From positions 1 through 64,000 of the forward strand of contig NZ_BMCN01000004.1 of NCBI RefSeq assembly GCF_014635205.1: a stretch of DNA of 64,000 nt. Direction: 5' to 3'. Below the pieces are notes generated by a model. The model worked only from the letters and a program-made list of their open reading frames with translations, had not been told where the DNA came from and made no database searches. The DNA is from Jeotgalicoccus aerolatus (lineage in GTDB: Bacteria; Bacillota; Bacilli; Staphylococcales; Salinicoccaceae). The stretch's first letter is position 1, and each line of letters begins with the position of its first letter. Below are positions 45,087 to 53,757 of this stretch, piece after piece. The translations under genes and the position numbers were made by a program.

Positions 45087-46262
45087 TTGATCATTATAAA
45101 TAGCAGCGTCATAACAGAAACGGATATTTTAAAAGACCATGCAGTCGTTGTCGAAGGGGATATCATCAAGGGAATTATTCCGATGACAGCAGCAGATACC
45201 GAAGGTCATGACAGAGTGATTGATGCAAAAGGCGGTTATGTGACTGCAGGTTTTATCGATATACATTCCGATTATATTGAAGGAATTATCGCACCGAGGC
45301 CAACGACAGTAATGGATTTTAACATCGGCATTAAAGAGTCGGAAAGAATTTTAAGTTCACACGGCATCACGACGATGTTCCATTCTTTATCGATTTACAA
45401 ACAGGATCTGTTCGGTCATAAGCCGGTCAGACAGCCTGACAATGTTAACAAGTTAATTCATGCCATTCACCGGACACACTCTGAGAAACATTTAATCAGA
45501 CACCGTCTGCATGCGCGCTTTGAGCTGGATTCACTCGGCATGGTCGACACGATAAAAGACCATATCAAAAACGACCGTGTGCATCTTCTCAGTTTTATGG
45601 ACCATACCCCAGGTCAGGGACAGTACCGCAATATTGAGAAATACCGTCACACGATGAAAGGCTATCAGGATCTTTCAGACGAAGAAATCAATAAGCAGAT
45701 AGAAAATAAAAAGGAAATGGACAGACTGTCTGTGTCAGAAATGGAAGAAATGTCGGAACTGGCCAGGTCTAAAGGGATTGCAGTCGCGTCACATGACGAT
45801 GATGCAACGGACAAAATTGATTTTAATGAAACACTGGCAACGACCATCAGCGAGTTTCCAATCACAATGGAAGTTGCAAAATATGCCCACGGCAAAGGGA
45901 TGTACACACTGGCCGGTGCACCAAATATAATGCTCGGCGGTTCGCATTCAGGAAACTTAAATGCCAAAGATGCCATTATGGAAGGCTGTATCTCCATTCT
46001 ATGCAGTGATTATTATCCGCCAGCTATGCTGCACTCTGTTTTTAAATTACACAAAGAGGCAAATTATTCACTGGTGGACGGTTTCAAACTCATCACGCTT
46101 AATCCAGCTAAGGCTGTTCAGATGGATGATGAAATCGGCTCAATAGCACCTGGGAAAAAGGCGGATTTAAACGTGATTAGAATTTTTGATGATTATCCGA
46201 CGATTACGGAATGTATCGTCAACGGAAAAATTGTCAGCCAGTATCACTACCGAATAGATTAG
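45087..46262 (+). CDS. phnM: PhnM, RPn triphosphate diphosphatase
   Basis: PhnM is an amidohydrolase-superfamily enzyme. It removes pyrophosphate from alpha-D-ribose 1-methylphosphonate 5-triphosphate, giving the 5-phosphate used by PhnJ. The 391-residue protein shows GFIDIHSDYIEG (HxD metal ligands) near residue 60, VHLLSFMDHTPGQGQYR near 165, ASHDDDA near 230 and ILCSDYYPPAML near 300. The start is TTG at 45087 after AGAGGTGA. Note the order K-M-L in place of the E. coli K-L-M. Confidence 0.95.
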   Translation: MIIINSSVITETDILKDHAVVVEGDIIKGIIPMTAADTEGHDRVIDAKGGYVTAGFIDIHSDYIEGIIAPRPTTVMDFNIGIKESERILSSHGITTMFHSLSIYKQDLFGHKPVRQPDNVNKLIHAIHRTHSEKHLIRHRLHARFELDSLGMVDTIKDHIKNDRVHLLSFMDHTPGQGQYRNIEKYRHTMKGYQDLSDEEINKQIENKKEMDRLSVSEMEEMSELARSKGIAVASHDDDATDKIDFNETLATTISEFPITMEVAKYAHGKGMYTLAGAPNIMLGGSHSGNLNAKDAIMEGCISILCSDYYPPAMLHSVFKLHKEANYSLVDGFKLITLNPAKAVQMDDEIGSIAPGKKADLNVIRIFDDYPTITECIVNGKIVSQYHYRID

Positions 46263-46272
46263 GAGGATTACT

Positions 46273-46971
46273 ATGATTAAAATCAATGATTTTAGCAAAT
46301 CGTTTACGATTCATCACCTTAACCAGACGAGAGAAGCGGTCAGCGGTGTTACATTTGATGTGAAAAAAGGTGAATTTCTCGGCATTGTCGGCGAAAGCGG
46401 CAGCGGTAAATCAACTATATTAAAAAGTATTTACGGGACGTATAAGCCGACAACAGGTGCTGTGACGTACGCTTCAGAATCTTTTGGTGATGTTGATCTG
46501 CACAGCATTACTGACAGGGCGCTGATTCAGCTGCGCACTAAAGAAATCGGTTATGTCTCACAATTTTTAAAAGTGATGCCGCGGACGACGACGCTTGAAT
46601 TAGTCATCAACTCTATGCTCGAAATGGGTATCGATAAAGACACTGCAGCCGTTAAAGCGAAAGAAACACTCAGACACTTCGATATCCCTGAAGCACTGTG
46701 GCATAACTATCCCAATACGTTCAGCGGCGGTGAAAAGCTGCGTTTAAACATCGCCTGTGCAGTCGTTAAAAATCCGCGTCTGCTGCTGCTCGATGAACCG
46801 ACAGCATCCCTCGATGAAAAATCCAAGCTGAAAGTCAGAGAAACCATTTCAAAGCTGATCGATAACGGTACGACATTAATCGGCATTTTTCACGACCTCG
46901 AATTTATGGACGGCTTATGTACTAAAGTCTATGACATGAACACGAAATCGCTCGAGGAGCGTGCCGTATGA
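46273..46971 (+). CDS. phnL: C-P lyase ABC-type subunit PhnL
   Basis: PhnL is the second ABC-type protein, needed with PhnG-H-I for the nucleophilic attack on ATP. The 232-residue protein has GESGSGKST, TFSGGEKLRLNIACAV, LLLLDEPTASLD and GIFHDLEFM. It lacks the Cys insertion of its PhnK neighbour. AGGAGG lies before the start. It overlaps the PHP gene by 4 bases. Confidence 0.94.
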   Translation: MIKINDFSKSFTIHHLNQTREAVSGVTFDVKKGEFLGIVGESGSGKSTILKSIYGTYKPTTGAVTYASESFGDVDLHSITDRALIQLRTKEIGYVSQFLKVMPRTTTLELVINSMLEMGIDKDTAAVKAKETLRHFDIPEALWHNYPNTFSGGEKLRLNIACAVVKNPRLLLLDEPTASLDEKSKLKVRETISKLIDNGTTLIGIFHDLEFMDGLCTKVYDMNTKSLEERAV

Positions 46972-47786
46972 TGAACAAAATAGATCTGCATGTACACAGC
47001 AACTTTTCCGATGGTAAAGATAGTGTAAATAAAGTGCTGGATCTGGCTAAAGCACGCGGTGTTAAAATGTTAAGCTTCGTCGATCACGACACAAATTTGA
47101 CATATAATGAAGCGCTTCAATATGCAAGACGAACAGGAATCGACCTGGTTCCTGGGATAGAAATTTCAGCCTATGATTTTAAGCGCAAAAGAAAAGTGCA
47201 CATTTTGGGTTACAACTATGATTTAGATGCCCCAAACATTAAAAAGTTAACAGAACCTTTACTTTCGAGACGTCATCAGCACTCTTTGGAACAAATCAAG
47301 AAGATAGAAGATTACGGCATAGATGTCGATATGGAGGCGGTCAAAAAGACTGTCGGTCCAGCTGGAGTTATATACAAGCAGCACATTATGCATGCAATTT
47401 GCGATGATCATTACACATGTCCTAAATATACGACTAAGTACAGAACGTTATTTAAAAATAACGGTCCGGCGAGCGGAGACATTGAATATATCGACTACAC
47501 CGAAGCACTGAAGGCGATTAGACAGGATAACGGTTTGGCTGTTATTGCTCATCCCGGCCAGCTTCAAAGCTATGAATTGATCGATGACAGCTATGAATTG
47601 ATCGACGGGGTGGAGAAATATCATCCGGATCACGGTCCGGAAGACTATGAAAAAGTAGACGAATTGTGTGAAAAATATGGATTATTTATTACAGGCGGAT
47701 CGGACTATCACGGAGATTTTGGTGCTGACGTTGAGATGGGTATAGACAGTGAATTATTAAAAGAAACGGCAAAATTATTTAGATAA
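46968..47786 (+). CDS. PHP phosphoesterase (PhnPP-like) of the C-P lyase pathway
   Basis: The 272-residue PHP-domain protein has all metal-site motifs: DLHVHSNFSDG, SFVDHDTN, PGIEISAYD, VIAHPGQ and GGSDYHG. No PhnP (metallo-beta-lactamase fold) or PhnN gene is in the window. A PHP enzyme from Eggerthella lenta was shown to hydrolyse both ester bonds of 5-phosphoribosyl 1,2-cyclic phosphate, giving ribose 5-phosphate and phosphate. The same role here would replace PhnP and PhnN together. It is inside the operon, overlapping phnL by 4 bases, which supports this strongly. The reaction is inferred. Confidence 0.85.
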   Translation: MMNKIDLHVHSNFSDGKDSVNKVLDLAKARGVKMLSFVDHDTNLTYNEALQYARRTGIDLVPGIEISAYDFKRKRKVHILGYNYDLDAPNIKKLTEPLLSRRHQHSLEQIKKIEDYGIDVDMEAVKKTVGPAGVIYKQHIMHAICDDHYTCPKYTTKYRTLFKNNGPASGDIEYIDYTEALKAIRQDNGLAVIAHPGQLQSYELIDDSYELIDGVEKYHPDHGPEDYEKVDELCEKYGLFITGGSDYHGDFGADVEMGIDSELLKETAKLFR

Positions 47787-47880
47787 TATAAACATGTGTT
47801 AAATAGATGTAAAGTGCATTTACTTGCATAGGAGAATCATTTTTAATTAATCATGTAAATAAAACTGAAGGAGTTTGAAA

Positions 47881-48945
47881 ATGAAAAAGTTATTTAATGT
47901 TTTTCTTGGTTCAGCTTTTGTATTAGCTTTAGCAGCATGCGGGGGAGAAGAAGAGGCGCAGACAGAAGAAGGTTCTGAAACAGCAGCAAACAGCGACGAG
48001 CCATTAAACCTTGTCTGGTACCCGAACGAATCAGGTAATGAACTTGCTGATGCCCGTGAGGAAATTGGTGCCATTTTAGAAGAGGCAACAGGCAGAGAAG
48101 TAGAACATGAATTAACTACAGACTATGCAATTGCAATTGAAAGTATTGTCAATGATAATGCTGACCTGGCATTCACAGGTGCAGAAGGATACATACAAGC
48201 GAAAGAACGCAACGATAATATAGAACCATTAGTTGTCCCTTCAGGTCCATCAGGTACTGAAGAAGATGCTTTATACTACAGCTGGTTTGCAACTAAAGTC
48301 GACAACATGGAGCAGTACGAAACTGGAGAAGGCGAGTACTCTATCGACGAATTCCCAGGCAAAAACTTCTCATTCGTATCAACATCATCAACTTCAGGAT
48401 TCAGAGTACCGACATCAACGATCTTAAACAAATTTACAGAAACTGAAGAATATGCAGATTTAACTGAAGAAGACCTAGCTGAAAGCGGCCGTTTCTTTGA
48501 ACAAGTAATGTTCGGTAACACTCACCAGGGTTCTGCAGTGAACTTAATAAATGACAGAGCGGATGTTGCAGCATTCTGTGACACTTGTGTTGAGAACTAC
48601 GTCGAGCTTGCTGAAGGTGAAGAGAATACACCAGGTGCAATTTACGAAGTTTCTGAAGGTGCAGCAGATCCATTCTCTAACCTTGCAGGAGAACAATTCG
48701 GAATTATCTCTGCAACACCGGTACTGAACGCGCCGTTTATCGGTAATGTCAGCACTTTAGGTGAAGAAACATTCAACGAAATTCAGGAATTATTAGCTTC
48801 TGACGAAGTAGCTAATAATGAAAAAATATTCGTTCCTGAAGATTCAGAAGAAGGCGGATTATTTACTAAATCAGCAGACGAGCGTTTCGTAATTGTTGAA
48901 GATGAGTGGTTTAATCCAATTAGAGAACTGAACAGCGGCAACTAA
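47881..48945 (+). CDS. phnD: PhnD, phosphonate-binding lipoprotein
   Basis: PhnD is the substrate-binding protein of the PhnCDE importer. The protein (about 354 residues) has a lipoprotein signal (KLFNVFLGSAFVLALAACGG, Cys of LAAC as the lipidated residue), then an acidic linker and a periplasmic-binding fold: LVWYPNESGNELADAREEIG, then NADLAFTGAEGYIQA and FVSTSSTSGFRVPTSTILN. The preferred ATG at 47881 follows GAAGGAGTTTGAAA; an in-frame TTG lies 6 bases earlier. In its high copy number it is probably separated from phnC by the hairpin at 48992. Confidence 0.94.
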   Translation: MKKLFNVFLGSAFVLALAACGGEEEAQTEEGSETAANSDEPLNLVWYPNESGNELADAREEIGAILEEATGREVEHELTTDYAIAIESIVNDNADLAFTGAEGYIQAKERNDNIEPLVVPSGPSGTEEDALYYSWFATKVDNMEQYETGEGEYSIDEFPGKNFSFVSTSSTSGFRVPTSTILNKFTETEEYADLTEEDLAESGRFFEQVMFGNTHQGSAVNLINDRADVAAFCDTCVENYVELAEGEENTPGAIYEVSEGAADPFSNLAGEQFGIISATPVLNAPFIGNVSTLGEETFNEIQELLASDEVANNEKIFVPEDSEEGGLFTKSADERFVIVEDEWFNPIRELNSGN

Positions 48946-48991
48946 ATTGAAAATCTAACTGACATCTAACGATATAAAATTTATTCAACTA

Positions 48992-49013
48992 AGAGGGGAT
49001 TTCCCCTCTTTTT
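48992..49013 (+). terminator. intercistronic hairpin between phnD and phnC
   Basis: AGAGGGGA and TCCCCTCT with a TT loop, followed by T3-T5, form a short strong terminator-like hairpin. It would let only part of the transcripts continue into phnC-phnE, giving more binding protein than permease. Confidence 0.8.
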
Positions 49014-49032
49014 AATTAGGAGGCAACATTCC

Positions 49033-49950
49033 ATGGCGGTGGAACATAAAACAAAAGAAACTGTAAAGAGCAGAACAGATTTTAATAAGAAAGAGACGGA
49101 TGAAGTTCTGATCTCTTTCGATGAAGATTTAGAAGTTACAGGTAATGAGATTGATACTGCATCGAAAAAAGAACTTAAACAAATGCCTGTAATTATGTCT
49201 ATTGAAAATCTTAATAAGGAATATTCAAAAGGAAAGTCGGTCCTTAAAGGGATTAACTTCAATATTAAACAGGGTGAATTATTGTCTATTATCGGTCCAT
49301 CCGGTGCAGGTAAGTCTACGTTACTTCGTTCGATAAACCGCATGATAGAGCCGACTTCGGGTAAAATTACGTTTGATGACAAAGATATTACAGGCGTTAA
49401 AGGCAAAGAGCTGAGAAAAATGAGAACGAACATCGGCATGATTTTCCAGCACTATAATTTGGTAGACCGTCTGTCTGTATTTGAAAACGTCATGCACGGA
49501 ACATTAGGCTACAAGAATAGTCTGCAGGGCATTTTCTCTATGTATACAGAATCTGAAAAAGAAGAGGCACTCGATATCATTACTGAGCTCGGTATTCAAG
49601 ATCATATTTACAAGCGCTGTGATGAATTATCTGGCGGACAAAAGCAGCGTGTCGGTATTGCCCGTGCACTGGTTCAAAAACCTAAAATCATCTTATGTGA
49701 TGAACCGATTGCTTCACTGGATCCAAGTTCTTCAAGAGTCATCATGGAGCACTTAAGAAAAATATGCAGTGAAAAAGGCATTACAGTAATCGTTAACCTC
49801 CATCAGGTAGATGTTGCTAAAAACTATTCCGACCGTATTATCGGCTTGAATAGCGGACAGATTGTTTATAACGGCCATCCATCTGAAATTGATAAAGAAG
49901 TCATCCAATCGATTTACGGTACAGATTTTGACGACTTAATTACGGAGTAG
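49033..49950 (+). CDS. phnC: PhnC, phosphonate importer ATPase with N-terminal extension
   Basis: This ABC importer ATPase of 305 residues has GPSGAGKST near residue 93, LSGGQKQRVGIARAL, IILCDEPIASLDP and NLHQVDVA (the NLHxVD switch typical of PhnC). The conserved domain begins about residue 54 (MSIENLNKEYSKGKSVL). The preceding 53 residues are charged, lysine- and glutamate-rich, and not normal for the family. The ATG at 49033 has an ideal AGGAGG 9 bases upstream, so the extension is probably real, although an internal ATG at 49195 could also be used. Confidence 0.9.
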   Translation: MAVEHKTKETVKSRTDFNKKETDEVLISFDEDLEVTGNEIDTASKKELKQMPVIMSIENLNKEYSKGKSVLKGINFNIKQGELLSIIGPSGAGKSTLLRSINRMIEPTSGKITFDDKDITGVKGKELRKMRTNIGMIFQHYNLVDRLSVFENVMHGTLGYKNSLQGIFSMYTESEKEEALDIITELGIQDHIYKRCDELSGGQKQRVGIARALVQKPKIILCDEPIASLDPSSSRVIMEHLRKICSEKGITVIVNLHQVDVAKNYSDRIIGLNSGQIVYNGHPSEIDKEVIQSIYGTDFDDLITE

Positions 49951-49960
49951 GTGAGTAAAG

Positions 49961-50773
49961 ATGAGCAAAACTAATACGATACAGGCGAATGAAATTAATA
50001 TTATTCAAAAGAAAAACCTCTATTTGCTTTTGACAGTTGTAGTTATTGTCGGGTTAATCATGCTGGCGAGCTACATCACGGAATATAATCATATTGAGGG
50101 TGTCTTATCGATACCTGCTGCTGCCTCATGGATGGCAAGCAATATGTGGTTTTCTGCCTCAACCCTGGCTAACTTAGGCAGTGTTGCAAGGCTGTTATGG
50201 GAAACAATTTTAATCTCAATCGTGTCGACGACGACAGCAGCAGTATTTGCCGTTGTCTTTGCACTGATGGGGTCTAAATTAACTTACATTAATAAGCCTT
50301 TAATGCTGGCTGCTAAAGTAATCGCGTCGATTTCACGTAATATTCCAGTGGTTGCCTGGGCTTTAATTTTAGTTATCAGTTTCGGAACGAACTCTATGAC
50401 AGGATTTTTAGCACTATTCTTCGGCTCTTTTGGGTTTTTAGTCAGAGCATTTGTCGAAACAATCGACGAAGGCAGTGAAGACTCAGTCGAGGCTCTAAGA
50501 GCAACGGGCGCAACTTACTGGCATACTATTTTTAAAGCAGTCTTGCCTGGCAGCATGCCCCAGATGTTCAGCTGGATTCTCTTCATGATTGAAACGAATA
50601 TCCGCAGTGCGACCTTAGTCGGGCTTCTGACAGGAACAGGTATCGGTTACTTATTCGATCTTTACTATAAGCAGCTGAACTATGAAATGGTGTCACTGAT
50701 TACATTGTCAATCGTCATCGCAGTCCTTGTGATTGAAGCAATTTCAAACATCATCAGAAGGGAGATTTTATAA
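49961..50773 (+). CDS. phnE: PhnE1, phosphonate importer permease
   Basis: The 270-residue permease has about six membrane helices and the EAA-type loop DSVEALRATGATYWHTIFKAVLPGSMPQ. It begins with a short soluble tail (MSKTNTIQANEINIIQKKN) before the first helix. It precedes a second PhnE by one shared base, so the importer uses a heterodimeric channel. Confidence 0.93.
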   Translation: MSKTNTIQANEINIIQKKNLYLLLTVVVIVGLIMLASYITEYNHIEGVLSIPAAASWMASNMWFSASTLANLGSVARLLWETILISIVSTTTAAVFAVVFALMGSKLTYINKPLMLAAKVIASISRNIPVVAWALILVISFGTNSMTGFLALFFGSFGFLVRAFVETIDEGSEDSVEALRATGATYWHTIFKAVLPGSMPQMFSWILFMIETNIRSATLVGLLTGTGIGYLFDLYYKQLNYEMVSLITLSIVIAVLVIEAISNIIRREIL

Positions 50774-51594
50774 TGACGGCAATCGTTGAACGTAATAAAA
50801 ATGGCGGCATTAAAGTCTCTAAACCGAATAGAGGGCAAAGAATATTAAAAGCCTTGCTGATCGGATCAGCAATATTCACAGTTATCGGTTTCTTCATCAT
50901 GGATTACTCCGGGCTTGATTTAACTCAGGCTATTCCAATGACTTTTGATAATCTCGGACAGATGTTTTTATCTCCGAGCTTAAATAATACAACGTGGTCG
51001 AGTGCGCTATGGCAAGTAGCGATTACACTGTCTCTTGCATTTCTGGCAACGATTTTAGGTGCAGTGATTTCACTGTTCTTAGCATTCGGTACGGCGGTTA
51101 ACTTATCAAAACCGTGGATCAGCAACACGATAAAAGCATTCATTACCGTTGTGCGCGCAGTACCGACAGTGCTGTGGGTATTAATCTTTGCGATTGCAGC
51201 AGGACTCGGTGCAGTTGCAGCAGTTATCGGCATGATTTTCCATTCCATTGCTTATCTGGTAAAAGCATACTCTGAAGCATTTGAAGAAGTAGATGAAGGT
51301 AAAATCGAAGCGCTGAGAGCATCAGGTGCGAGTTACACTCATATACTGTTCCAGGTTATCGTGCCTCAGACGAAAAGCTACTTAATTTCATGGACATTCC
51401 TGCGCTTTGAAATTAACTTTGGTGTTGCAGTTGCAATGGGGGCCGCAGCAGGCGCGGGTGGTATCGGTTATGAATTATTCATGGCCAGCACTTTCTACTA
51501 CGATATGCAGGAAGTCGGCGCCATTACTTTAATTATACTAGCAGTCGCAATTGTTCTAGAGCTGATTGCGAATCAGTTAAAGGTCAGAGCGTAA
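50773..51594 (+). CDS. phnE: PhnE2, phosphonate importer permease
   Basis: The 273-residue second permease has six helices, AVRAVPTVLWVLIFAIAAGLG (quoted near residue 128) and the EAA loop GKIEALRASGASYTHILFQVIVPQT. It overlaps phnE1 by one base. Paired PhnE genes are common in Firmicutes phosphonate and phosphite importers. It is the last gene of the phn operon. Confidence 0.93.
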   Translation: MTAIVERNKNGGIKVSKPNRGQRILKALLIGSAIFTVIGFFIMDYSGLDLTQAIPMTFDNLGQMFLSPSLNNTTWSSALWQVAITLSLAFLATILGAVISLFLAFGTAVNLSKPWISNTIKAFITVVRAVPTVLWVLIFAIAAGLGAVAAVIGMIFHSIAYLVKAYSEAFEEVDEGKIEALRASGASYTHILFQVIVPQTKSYLISWTFLRFEINFGVAVAMGAAAGAGGIGYELFMASTFYYDMQEVGAITLIILAVAIVLELIANQLKVRA

Positions 51595-51626
51595 GATCAG
51601 GAAAGTATTTGACTGGTATAAGAGAG

Positions 51627-51663
51627 AAAACGCACTTAACTCTAAATGAGTTAAGTGCGTTTT
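51627..51663. terminator. terminator of the phn operon
   Basis: AAAACGCACTTAACTC and GAGTTAAGTGCGTTTT form a 16-bp perfect stem with a TAAAT loop. It serves both the phn operon and the convergent small membrane-protein gene. Confidence 0.95.
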
Positions 51664-51672
51664 TCACCGTCT

Positions 51673-51939
51673 TTAAATAAAGAACAGCATGTGAATTAAA
51701 GTTGGTACAACGAAGCTGCCGATAAAAATCATATAATACAAATCTGGGCGGTCGTCTGCTTTGGCGAACTTGTTTGCGAGCGTTCTGAACAGTACAGAAG
51801 CGACAAAAGCAAAAATAACGAATGCAAAAAATCCAGTCGTATAGTAAATAAAATTGAAGTAAATTAACGCGATAAACATAACGAGATATAAAAGAATACC
51901 GCAGACGAATGAGAGTATATATTTTTTCTGTTTAGACAT
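51673..51939 (-). CDS. small membrane protein of unknown function
   Basis: The 88-residue protein has three hydrophobic segments: YILSFVCGILLYLVMFIALI, GFFAFVIFAFVASVLFRTLA and MIFIGSFVVPTLIHMLFFI. The middle loop is ANKFAKADDRPDLYY. No family was recognised. A monocistronic gene with AAAGGTG before the start. Confidence 0.65.
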   Translation of the reverse strand: MSKQKKYILSFVCGILLYLVMFIALIYFNFIYYTTGFFAFVIFAFVASVLFRTLANKFAKADDRPDLYYMIFIGSFVVPTLIHMLFFI

Positions 51940-52050
51940 AAAGCACCTTTATAAAATGTATTTCTTTCAATGATATATTAACCCTTTAAGATATGCAATT
52001 TCATGTAATTAAGGTTATAATTTCATGTAACAGAGATTGGAGTGATAAGT

Positions 52051-52896
52051 ATGTCATTTGTAAAATACATTGAGTCTAAAGATGGAACATTGCTTTATAC
52101 TAAAGTGCAGACGACAGAACAGCCTGAAACTGCCAAGGCGACGGTGATTATGGTGCACGGTCTCGCAGAGCATCTGGGACGCTATGATGATTTCGCAGGT
52201 CTGTTAATTCGCAGCGGTTTTAATGTGATACGCTACGATCAGCGCGGCCACGGACATTCTTCAGGGGAGAACACGTTTTATTCTGATGTGGATGAAATTA
52301 CGGATGATTTAAATGCAATTGTACTCTATGCAAAAAAACTGCTGTCTGAACAGCAAGTTTTCGTGATTGGCCACAGCATGGGCGGTTACACAGCTGCTTT
52401 ATACGGCACGAAATATCCAAGAAAAATTGACGGGTATATCACTTCGGGTGCTTTAACTCGTTATAACCATGAATTATTTAAAGACGTACCGGTAGGACTC
52501 GACAGCAATGATTATATTAAAAACGAGATGGGCGAAGGTCTATGCAGCACTGAAATTGTACTGAAGCATTACATTGAAGATGCTTTAAACAAAAAAGAAA
52601 TTTCAATCGGTCTCATCAGAACGCTGGACAAAGGCATCGAATATTTAAAACTTGAAGCGGGAGATTTTAAAGATCCGGTACTTATTCTTCACGGAGAAAA
52701 TGACGGGCTCGTATCACCAAAAGATTCAGAGCAATTCCACGATGAGATTTCTTCCAGCGATAAAGCACTCATTATATATCCAAAACTGGAGCATGAGATA
52801 TTTAATGAATTTACTAAGAAAAATGAGATTTTCAATACGGTGATCAAGTGGATCGAAGACCGTTTGACAAAGGCTGCAGAGGAGAAAACAGAATGA
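52051..52896 (+). CDS. alpha/beta hydrolase, monoacylglycerol lipase-like
   Basis: The 281-residue hydrolase has the lysophospholipase / monoacylglycerol lipase pattern: VMVHGLAEHLGRYDDFAG, RYDQRGHGHSSGE, the nucleophile elbow GHSMGGYTAAL (Ser near residue 112), PVLILHGENDGLVSP (Asp) and LEHEIFNE (His). The substrate is probably a lipid ester. The ATG at 52051 follows GGAGTG. It overlaps the nitroreductase gene by 4 bases. Confidence 0.9.
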   Translation: MSFVKYIESKDGTLLYTKVQTTEQPETAKATVIMVHGLAEHLGRYDDFAGLLIRSGFNVIRYDQRGHGHSSGENTFYSDVDEITDDLNAIVLYAKKLLSEQQVFVIGHSMGGYTAALYGTKYPRKIDGYITSGALTRYNHELFKDVPVGLDSNDYIKNEMGEGLCSTEIVLKHYIEDALNKKEISIGLIRTLDKGIEYLKLEAGDFKDPVLILHGENDGLVSPKDSEQFHDEISSSDKALIIYPKLEHEIFNEFTKKNEIFNTVIKWIEDRLTKAAEEKTE

Positions 52897-53483
52897 ATAT
52901 TACGGACGCAATACAAACGAGAAGAAGTATAAAAATATTTAAAGATACGGCGCCGATCAGCAAGGAAAGCGTGGAACAGCTGCTGCAGGCGGCGGTAATG
53001 GCGCCGAACCATCACCACACTGAACCCTGGAAGTTTTTTGTACTCCAGGGTGACGGGCGCATGCCCTTGTCAAGAGTGCTGGCAGAGTGGGCGAAAACCC
53101 GAGTAGATGATCCGGAGTCAGAAGCGGGGCAAAAACGCATTAACAAGCTGAGTTCAAAACCGCTGATTGCGCCGACTGCCATTGTGGTTGCACTCAGCCC
53201 GCAGGAAAATAATGACAAAGCGATTTATATCGAAGATGTCTCAGCAGTTTCAGCTGCGGTGCAAAACATACTCCTTGAAGCACATGGTATGGGGCTCGGT
53301 GCCATTTGGAAAAGCGGACCGGCATATTATGCAGAGCCAGTTAAAGAGTACTTTAAGCTGACTGATAACGAAGAGATTTTAGGTGTGATCTTCATCGGTG
53401 AATCGGATATGAAGAAAAATCCAGAGCCGAAACGCACGCCGTTTGAGGACAAAACGGTATGGATTACAGAGGATGACAAATAG
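52893..53483 (+). CDS. nitroreductase family protein
   Basis: This is an FMN-dependent oxidoreductase of 196 residues, YdjA-like. The N-terminal RRSIKIFKDT with VMAPNHHHTEPWKFFVL binds FMN; AVQNILLEAHGMGLGAIWKSG and LGVIFIGES follow. It is translationally coupled to the hydrolase upstream (ATGA overlap) and followed directly by a 54-residue membrane protein gene. The physiological substrate is unknown. Confidence 0.9.
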   Translation: MNITDAIQTRRSIKIFKDTAPISKESVEQLLQAAVMAPNHHHTEPWKFFVLQGDGRMPLSRVLAEWAKTRVDDPESEAGQKRINKLSSKPLIAPTAIVVALSPQENNDKAIYIEDVSAVSAAVQNILLEAHGMGLGAIWKSGPAYYAEPVKEYFKLTDNEEILGVIFIGESDMKKNPEPKRTPFEDKTVWITEDDK

Positions 53484-53648
53484 ATGAAAAAAGCAGCAAT
53501 CACACTATTTTTAATCGCAACACTGCTGATGTTCAGCGTCGGAAAAATTATTCCGATGGAATATAATTTTATCGTGTACCTGGCGGTATTTATATTATTC
53601 ATTGCAGGGGTCTACTGCAGTGTCAGCATCGATTCAGATACGGAATGA
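53484..53648 (+). CDS. 54-residue membrane protein
   Basis: An ORF starting one base after the nitroreductase stop codon (TAG|ATG) encodes 54 residues with two hydrophobic helices (AAITLFLIATLLMFSVG and FIVYLAVFILFIAGVYC) and the tail SVSIDSDTE. GAGGATGACAAATAG just upstream offers a ribosome binding site. Operon position and a clean two-helix hairpin favour a real gene. Function unknown. Confidence 0.65.
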   Translation: MKKAAITLFLIATLLMFSVGKIIPMEYNFIVYLAVFILFIAGVYCSVSIDSDTE

Positions 53649-53682
53649 AAAAACTGTAAAATATGCATTATTTATGACTAAT

Positions 53683-53719
53683 AGGGTAATTCCATTAATA
53701 TGGAGTTACTCTTTTTTTA
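53683..53719 (+). terminator. terminator of the hydrolase operon
   Basis: AGGGTAATTCCAT and ATGGAGTTACTCT form an imperfect 12-bp stem, followed by T7. Confidence 0.85.
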
Positions 53720-53757
53720 TTTTTTATAATGATTTTAAAATAATGGGGTGATAAATG

